Shown: positions 57,200-64,000 of the stretch, one piece after another
Position numbering within the stretch: the first letter of the stretch is position 1
Layout of the letters: every line of letters starts with the position of its first letter
Assembly: GCF_905163445.1 (NCBI RefSeq)
Contig: NC_053191.1
Coordinates: 2,046,001 to 2,110,000 of the forward strand
DNA length: 64,000 nt
Direction: 5' to 3'
Source of the DNA: Pararge aegeria
Taxonomy: Eukaryota > Arthropoda > Insecta > Lepidoptera > Nymphalidae
Program-made: the position numbers and the translations under genes
The notes under the pieces: generated by a model
The model's database searches: none
Told to the model about the DNA's origin: nothing
The model's input: only the letters and a program-made list of their open reading frames with translations

Positions 57200-57765
57200 T
57201 TGGGCACAAGAGCGGCGGTGAGGACAATGTCAAGGGTAACCGGCTTAGGCTGTAGCGAGTTGAGATTGCCGTGTCTTAGAGAAAAATGAACGCGGTTTCA
57301 TGGTGATTAGGAATAATGAGTCTTTACTTTAGTAAGTTAAAAACAAAGAAGACTGTATGGATTCCGCCCGAGCGCAACTTGACGAACCTCGTTTTCTAAC
57401 TCCCGTTGCGACCAAGATAATGGGTTATAAAACCAACCATGAGTTTAATAACTTTATTACCAGGCAGTTCCTAATAGTTTCTACGATAGTAAAGCCGCAA
57501 ACTAGCTTCTTTGCTAACGCTTTTAAAGAAATTGAAACCTCTTCGGTCGTGTCACAATGTATTTAATGATTTATTGACGTGACAACGTCTTATAATTCTA
57601 TGGAGCCGGCTGCACGAACGAAAAAACATGAAGTATGCGGCGTTATCTCGCTCTGAGGCGTTCCATTCAAGGCTTGAAGTGCAAGCGAGAGCGCGGAACG
57701 AGCGACAAAGAGGCACAGTCAGCCTCCGCGTTCGACATCTGTCTCTCTCCTACTTGAGTGAGCGA
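57200..57765. repeat. Unrecognised GC-richer segment
   Basis: AGCCGGCTGCACGAACG, GGCGTTATCTCGCTCTGAGG, AAGTGCAAGCGAGAGCG and GAACGAGCGACAAAGAGG form a CpG-rich block. It may be a repeat or an LTR/promoter-like region; I do not recognise it and see no coding frame worth naming. Confidence 0.3.
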
Positions 57766-58309
57766 TTATATCAACGATAATATCTATCAAACAAATAAAA
57801 TTAAAATTTTCTTTTGAAAAATACAACCATTCCATCAGTATTTTCTTTTGTATATTTTCTTTTATAATTATGTAATAATAGAAAAGAACAAATAATATTC
57901 ATTATCAAGATTTAAGACATAAATCTAAAATATTTAAAACTCTTTAAATCATCAGGAATTTATTTAAAATAACACCATAAGAATTTTCGATGTTTAAAAA
58001 TGCAGTCTGATAAACAAGTTCTAAGGTCTCGATGACACTAATACTAATGATATCTAATTAAACTATAAGGAGGAGGTTTTCAAATACCCGATCATTTACG
58101 AACAGATTTGAAAAATATTTCTTCTATTTGAAAGGTATTAATTACGATTACGATTGATCAAATCACATCAAATTGGGTTTGGTTCTTAGATCAAAATAAC
58201 TAGAAGAAAACGAAATTTGACAGTTTTTACTCGTAAATAATCTAGTCCATTCGTCTAAATGCATTACATTATTTACAATGATGACGGTCTTATATTTTTT
58301 TAAATCTAA

Positions 58310-58343
58310 CTATAGTAATGAGAATTTTTTCTCATTACTATAG
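58310..58343. repeat. Perfect 15-bp hairpin with 4-base loop
   Basis: CTATAGTAATGAGAA, loop TTTT, exact complement. Confidence 0.9.
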
Positions 58344-59069
58344 TAGCTGGCTCCCTAACTACACTGAATTTTATCATAATGTGTATACGATCAAAATTTT
58401 ACCATATCACTATAACTTTAGGAAGCGTGTCGTAGCATGGTTTCTGCCACTGTCGGATGTGCGTGTAGATAACGAATGATTGCGTTATAAGCAAGTACTT
58501 TTATGGAAAATAGTCTGTGGTAACATTCCTATGCTCGTGTACTTTACATCACCATGCCGTTTAGAAACCATAAACTTGAAGAACATATCGCTTCGTTAAT
58601 GACATACGATCAATGTAATCTACTAGATATTATGGTGACAGTCGTCATAAAGTGTCCGTGAAAACGTGAAAAGAACATAGATATTATATTCAATATTTTT
58701 AAACATGTTACGTAGACTCCACACGTCAGCAATATCTCAGATTGCACCGTGATTCATCAGTTCGCCACGTTCGACGTCTTTCACCTTACTTCTGTAAGAT
58801 CGGGCATCTATATTAATTATTCTTACTTAGTATAATCCAACTTTAACAAATGTATCAAAAAAACAATTTTTTTATTTAATACCATGCTTCGGAACAACAA
58901 ATTACAGACCACTTCAATTGTAAATTTACAAAAACCACTTCTGTTAGATTTTATACGGAACTGTTATCGATCAAACGTTTATTTGGTAGAAACCATAAAC
59001 GTCATAAACCGTAACCGTCTAACAGCCTAGTGATACGATTTCGCACTTTTTTAAACAAGTGCATATTAC

Positions 59070-59205
59070 ATACTTTAACGGTAAAGAAAAACATTTTGCG
59101 GAAACCTACATGTCTGAGAGTTCTCCATAATGTTCTTAAAGGCTTTTGAAGTAGGAGGGGACCCAGTGGCATGTATTGGGCTGCAAATGGGTTGATAATA
59201 ATCAT
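59070..59205 (+). mobile_element. SINE B fragment, decayed
   Basis: CTTTAACGGTAAAGAAAAAC, TCTGAGAGTTCTCCATAATG, then GGGTTGATAATAATCAT. Confidence 0.6.
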
Positions 59206-59511
59206 TTTACCGCTATACTCATTCCAGGCTAACGCGTTTACCGACATATAGGCGCAGTTACGTGTTCACGTCGTCAAATGAAGAGCGGTCGAGCGATAAC
59301 CTTTCATCGAATTTAAAAACAATGTTTTGTATATTGCAAATCAAGTTCAATATCGTTACAATTAACTTCTAACCAAATAATCACGAGTATCGATTGAATA
59401 CTAATACTTATACTGCGCTATGTGGAATCATTTATTAAGTAACGAGCTATTGTATATTATAACTGCCTAAGATAATAATTTTTATTAAATAGGTAGGTAC
59501 TCCGAACTGGA

Positions 59512-59825
59512 AACTCCACACCAAATTGATCTTCGGCAATGTATTTCCAAAATTATTCCTGCATTTAGCGGAGTATAGCAAGTTAAGCTTAATTTTCGTA
59601 GTACGTATATCATGGAATCCGTGGCGTGCATAGAGGGTATGCACAGGGTAGGAAAATCCTCCAGTACGAGTTTTAGAAAACCTAAGGATAGGCATTGTAA
59701 GAGTTAAAAAAAGTCTACCCTTAAACATTTATAAATCGTACTGGACATTTTCTTCACTTCATATCATCTGCATACCCTCTATGCACGCCACTGCATGGAA
59801 ATCCTCAAAGTAACGCCTGCTTCTT
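59512..59825 (+). mobile_element. MITE M2 part, carrying a nested hAT MITE
   Basis: ACTCCACACCAAATTGATCT, CGGAGTATAGCAAGTTAAGC, CATGGAAT, then (after the insert) CCTCAAAGTAACGCCTGCTT. The last words match the M2 flank near 34440-34465. Confidence 0.75.
59619..59793 (+). mobile_element. hAT-type MITE, complete, nested
   Basis: 175 bases with ends CCGTGGCGTGCATAGAGGGT and the complement of CAGTGGCGTGCATAGAGGGT, flanked by CATGGAAT (59611-59618) and CATGGAAA (59794-59801). CAGTGGCG ends and an 8-bp duplication fit hAT. Confidence 0.85.
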
Positions 59826-60202
59826 TCCAATATTCGACAACCTTGTTTCTAATAATTCATTAGTTCTGGCTGGATCTTTTTTTTTTACTACAAGTTAGCC
59901 CTTAACTCAAATCTCACCTGATAGTAAGTGATGCAATCTAAAATTTTAACGGGCTAAACTGAACAGGAAGATTCCGCGGCAAATTCGGACGCTTGGCAAC
60001 CCTACTTACGTGGGTTTTATTACATTTGATTGACCTTGAGCCTGGCTGCATTCAAACGCGACGATTTAAATTAATTTATTATAAAAAATATAAAGTGATA
60101 ATGTAAATGTTAAATCGAGTTCCGTAATATTTAACCTCATTTTCATCATCATAAACAACACTTATAAAGGTATATATAAAGGTATAAATAAGTGTTTCAC
60201 TC

Positions 60203-60630
60203 CTGCAGGGCTAGCACGGGCTGGAGATAAAAATTATATCCATCGATTATATCCCCTCACAGGGGATATAATTAACGTGTCCACCTGCTAAATCCCTGGC
60301 ACATGGAATAGGAGAAGTTTACCCCCGTTTATTAATACACATATGAATGAATGAATACACTTTTATTGTACACCAAAGAAAAAAAGTAGTTACAGAGACA
60401 TAAATAATCATATCAAGAGAGTACAATTAGGTGGCCTTATCGCTACATAGCGATTTCTTCTAGGCAACCAATGGCGTGAAAGGAAAAAAACATAGAAAAC
60501 ACATATATTATTTGGATATTATTTCCACTTGTACGCCAGTGCTCTGACAGTTGATAAAGCTGTGGAATAAGATACATTTTTCTCCTTTTCGGGGGGATAT
60601 AATTGTCTCCTGCCCATGCTAGCCGTGCTG
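60203..60630 (+). mobile_element. MITE M1, complete but split
   Basis: Begins GCAGGGCTAGCACGGGCTGG, resumes after the insert at ATTATTTGGATATTATTTCC, and ends GCCCATGCTAGCCGTGCTG. Without the insert its length matches the 45475 copy. Confidence 0.85.
60345..60498 (-). mobile_element. LINE 3' end (family R) inserted in M1 with 8-bp target duplication
   Basis: 154 bases from a GAATGAATGAAT tail through AGGTGGCCTTATCGCTACAT to CTTCTAGGCAACCAATGGCG, flanked exactly by ACACATAT at 60337-60344 and 60499-60506. A 5'-truncated retrotransposed copy. Confidence 0.85.
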
Positions 60631-60684
60631 GGCACTTGTTTCACTACAGCACAAAAAGTAGTAGAGCTTTTGTGATAGAGGTCG

Positions 60685-60915
60685 TCCATCATCATCATCA
60701 ATTCAACCAATCGAAGTCCACTGCTGGACAAAGGTCTTTTGTAGGGAGTTCCACAATCGGTCCTGGGCCGCTTGCCTCCAGCGGCTCCTAGCGACACGCC
60801 TAATCTGTCCACCTCGTTGGGGCCGACGTACGCTGCGTTTACCGGTGCGGGGTCGCCATTCCAGCACCTAAAGACCCCAACGTTAATCGGTTCTCCGAGC
60901 TATGTGCCCCGCCTT
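60685..60915 (-). pseudogene. RTE-like LINE 3' end, broken
   Basis: CATCATCATCAATTCAACC, GGTCTTTTGTAGGGAGTTCC, GGCCGCTTGCCTCCAGCGGC, CACCTCGTTGGGG, GTGCGGGGTCGCCATTCCAG, CGGTTCTCCGAGCTATGTGC. Collinear with 13390-13640 in reverse. Confidence 0.8.
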
Positions 60916-61029
60916 CTGCTTTGCGACTCGCTCAGTGCTCGTCACCATGGTTATTTCTGGAGCAAAGCGGTGCTGTGTTCCTGTTTAAAGGGCTTGGATG
61001 CCAGTGTAATAACAGGCCCATGACGGCTG

Positions 61030-61085
61030 ACAGGTTAGAGGTGCGTGATGGTATTCGAACTCGGCCCCCCGAGAGTGATTTGAAC
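61030..61085 (-). mobile_element. SINE B head fragment
   Basis: GTTAGAGGTGCGTGATGGTA, TTCGAACTCGGCCCCCCGAG: the tRNA-like head with B-box complement only. Confidence 0.6.
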
Positions 61086-61207
61086 AATCCCGACTTATTC
61101 CCCTTTCAAAAAAGAGAAAAAGAAAATCGGTTCATCCGTTCGAAAGCTACCTACGAGATACATACACACACACACATCCACGTCAAACTTATATAACACT
61201 CCGTAGT

Positions 61208-62150
61208 CAAGGGCGGATCCAGCTTTGGCGCCTGGAGGGGGTCACACAGTCGTGGTCAAGTCGAGAACTTACAATTTAATTTTGATGACAATAGATAGAA
61301 GTAAAAAGAAGTTATTTTATTAATGTACCTAAATAACTTGTACATATACACGTACATAATGCCATCTTCTCTTGAAGACATCCAGAGGAGAATTATCACT
61401 CACGGAATGAGGCAGCCTATTTATATTCCAGAACCGTGGTGAATGTTTTGCCAAAACAGCTAGTGGTATGTCGAGGGGTATAGCGCAAAACTCCGCAAGA
61501 GTGAAGAGGTGGGTTCAACAAGTGTGTAGTGCATAAACTAAGAATTTATAACTTAGTATAAACGGTATATACTCGTAGCATAAAATATTAACAAAACAAC
61601 AACATAATTTTAAAGTAGGTTTAGTAAAAGTTCAATTGCCAAACAATAAGAAATAAAACAATTTAGAGAACTAACAAAAATAACATTTAAGTTAAAACAC
61701 ACGCACTGGAATAATGAAAAATTGATTACTTTCCATTTCTTGTAATTAGTGAATTTGCAGCAATAAGTTTTAAGAATACTTATAAAGGTACACTTATAAA
61801 CACATTCAAGGTAGAAAGAGATTGAGATTTTTAAACTTAGAACTATGTTATGATATGTTGAAGTTTAGTTGTTCCGATTCCGATTGAGGTTAGGTCTAGC
61901 TAGACGTTACGTAGTTGAGAGAATTCAAATTTTCGTTGCGTTCATTCCCAACGTTTGCCACCATACAAAGTTATTATATTATATTGAATTAATAATGTAT
62001 TGAAGGTTTGTAGTTACATAAAATCTGTATGGTGACGAAATATATAAATAAAATCATTATGTTCAATTAGTGGTCCACCTAATCCTGGAAACAGCTCAGA
62101 GGGGGGGGGGGGTCATGACCCCCATGACTCCCCCCCTGGATCCGCCGTTG
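61208..62150 (+). mobile_element. Non-autonomous hAT-like element, 943 bp, with exact 8-bp target duplication
   Basis: The ends CAAGGGCGGATCCAG and (complement) CAACGGCGGATCCAG pair over 15 bases with one mismatch. TCCGTAGT occurs exactly at 61200-61207 and 62151-62158. A G-rich block and its C-rich partner sit inside the right end. No long coding frame, so it depends on a transposase made elsewhere. hAT is inferred from the 8-bp duplication. Confidence 0.85.
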
Positions 62151-63289
62151 TCCGTAGTTCTAGCGTCGCAGGTTAATAATACTGCTTTAAGCAAATTATA
62201 AGCGTTGTTAGGAAGGTGGCAGGGCCCTTATGCTGCGTTATTTAATGCTCGTGCAATTTGTAACAATTGAAATTACAGCTGCGTCCATAAACAGGTGTCT
62301 TTGACTTCACGAAATGTAATTTAAGCGTACGATATTGTAATGCGATTCCCTTCTCAAGTTAGTATTTTATTTATATCCATTTATATTTAAAACACTTGTG
62401 TTTTTTTTAACGCATATAAGTGCGATTCTGTTGTACACCTCTTTGAGGGTCTCTATGGCACCGTGGTCATCAAGGGTTCCATACACGGCGGGGACAAATA
62501 AGGAATTCATAATTTCTGAATTTACTTGGTCTGATCTGGTGGGAGCCTTTGGCTGTGGAAAATTACCACCTTATCGAAAAGAAATCCCGCTAAGCTACTT
62601 AGCGTTCCGGTACGATGTCGCGTAGAAAACGATAAGGGGCTTCTGTAACCATAACAGATTAGTTCGTTAGGGCCTTAGACTGCATCATCACCCAGGTGAT
62701 ATCGCAGTCAGGGACTAACTTTTAGTGAAATAAATAAAAAAATGCTGCAGAAACAAGCGTGTCGTAGTACTTCCCCGATTGAGCCCTTCTAAATAATGTG
62801 TAAAGAATGTTTCAGAAAATAAATTTTAATAAACCACTGTTTTCACACAAAACAGTAAACATATTTATCCAGGGGCAAAACCAACGTACATCATTGAGGA
62901 TAAATAAATATAATTATATAGTATGTTATTCTTTTGCATCTTAATACAAAACCACAATAAATAGATCATACTAGCGTTTGTGATGTAAAGTTTTTTTTTT
63001 TTAATATGGCTTATTCTAAATAAGGACAAAAGCTGCCTGCTTCAGAATTAGAAGTGACTAATACAAATATTACAATTCGGTTGTAGGTACCAAAATGAAA
63101 CTATTTTCAGGCCATATGTTTCATTGGAAACAAGTAAATCGGGAACAAGTTTGAATCTCAAACCCGACTGTTAATACCTTTTGATACCTACCTATTTTTA
63201 TGCTCAGATTCGAATATAATTTATTTCAAGAAGTACTTTGTTACAAGCAATTTTTGAACTGTCATGTCTGTCAAAAAATTAGCAAAAAA

Positions 63290-63420
63290 TTCAGCTGCAG
63301 CCTTACTGCTGCAGTTGAGGCTGTGGGTTCGTTTCCCACAATTGATCGTTTCGACATATATTGTACCTACCCATAACACAAACTACGCTTACTTTGGGTG
63401 TAGGTGGCGATGTGTTAAAT
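63290..63420 (+). mobile_element. SINE A, internally deleted
   Basis: The B-box region GTGGGTTCGTTTCCCACAA jumps directly to CCCATAACACAAACTACGC and GGTGGCGATGTGTTAAATAG; the middle of the body is missing. Confidence 0.65.
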
Positions 63421-63894
63421 AGTATTAAAATAACACTGTTTTAAGTGATGGTAGTGAAGCGCTTGGCTCAGTTCTCTGTTCATCGCCACATAAAATATAT
63501 TATGAACCAAAGCAATTTACCATACCTACTTTATATTAGAGATGTCGTACTGAACTAAAATGTATGTGTGTAATGCATCCAATCAATAGTTTGGGAGGTA
63601 TGGGAAAATAATATATAAACAAACACGTATTTGCAGCTTGCTTAGCTTATGTTATAAACCTTCCGACGGCGCCAGGAAAAAAATACACTTTGACGTAAAT
63701 AAACAGTGCGGTAAGAAGATATTTACTTCCTTAATGAAATCCCACTGAAGATTAGGAATGACGTATATTATGTATTATCCTATTGAATAAAATATTGAAG
63801 CAGGAAACTAATGCCTTAAACCCTATGCATGAGTTTTTCATACTAAATACCGTAGCTTAAGGTAAACGTTACGATGTATCGGTACCTACTGATA

Positions 63895-64000
63895 CTGACA
63901 TGCTCCAATACTGCGGAAAACAGCTTCAGGGGGAATGACATCTCCCAGTCGCACTCCTCGCTGCAATTGGATCGGCCTCGTGGTCCGGTCCTGACATGGT
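63895..64000 (-). pseudogene. LINE reverse transcriptase fragment, frameshifted
   Basis: One minus frame reads IQLQRGVRLGDVIPP; another continues PLKLFSAVLEHVSIS. Together they follow the QRGVRQGD.ISP.LF...LE block of RTE-like reverse transcriptases, so one frameshift separates them. Cut by the window edge. Confidence 0.7.

Larger units (their letters stand above)
55341..64000. other. No established gene; repeats only
   Basis: Could be a long first intron of a gene starting near 55.2 kb, or intergenic. 55341-56747, 57760-59040 and 62160-63290 are AT-rich with nothing nameable except a 15-bp hairpin at 58310-58343. Confidence 0.55.

Noticed and set aside
56998..57207. 69-codon minus-strand frame CNNVLLCYLTIARAILS
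   Set aside because: No known domain, no splice context, low GC; could be an untranslated part of a repeat.
61371..61520. Minus-strand reading FWNINRLPHSVSDNSPLDVF inside the hAT-like element, resembling the end of a Jockey/CR1 ORF
   Set aside because: An in-frame stop lies just upstream and the match is short; too weak to call a nested LINE.

Overview
This is a eukaryotic, AT-rich, intron-rich and heavily repeat-laden window. The protein sequences, very short coding exons and lineage-typical SINE, LINE, Helitron-like and MITE families point to a lepidopteran insect, probably a butterfly; the species cannot be fixed from sequence alone. Almost all long open frames are chance or lie in mobile elements. 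The real genes were found by joining short exons whose splice sites and codon phases agree.

Three genes are supported. (1) Ataxin-2 (Atx2), minus strand: coding exon 1 at 19421-19458, exon 2 at 11241-11394, exon 3 at 9-189, continuing off the left edge. These give the N-terminus, the Lsm domain and the start of LsmAD. (2) A plus-strand two-exon gene (21249-21657 joined to 22299-22933) encoding a 347-residue single-pass membrane protein. Its C-terminal half resembles the JmjC/cupin-like fold, but the usual metal-binding residues are not recognisable. Atx2 and this gene are divergent, about 1.8 kb apart. (3) PIG-S (PIGS), minus strand: ten coding exons between 43883 and 26656 in perfect phase, 526 residues plus one split codon. 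Only a short N-terminal exon upstream is missing. PIG-S is a subunit of the ER GPI transamidase. The three genes have no evident functional link.

The rest is introns and intergenic DNA made largely of repeats. There are two abundant tRNA-derived SINE families (called A and B here) and rarer ones (C, D). LINE remains come from an RTE-like family, Jockey/CR1-like families and one element with a RNase H-type tail. Helitron-like repeats begin with TCTATATATA and end in CTAGT. Two inverted-repeat MITE families (M1, M2) and hAT-like elements with 8-bp target duplications are also present. Several are nested, so their order of insertion can be read directly. A 25-bp minisatellite lies in a PIGS intron.

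From about 44 to 64 kb no gene could be established. One GC-rich spot near 55.2 kb could be a promoter with a first exon on the plus strand, and the last 100 bases are a broken LINE reverse transcriptase fragment. No tRNA, rRNA or CRISPR array, and no new multi-gene system, was found. Repeat family names and edges are by eye and approximate.
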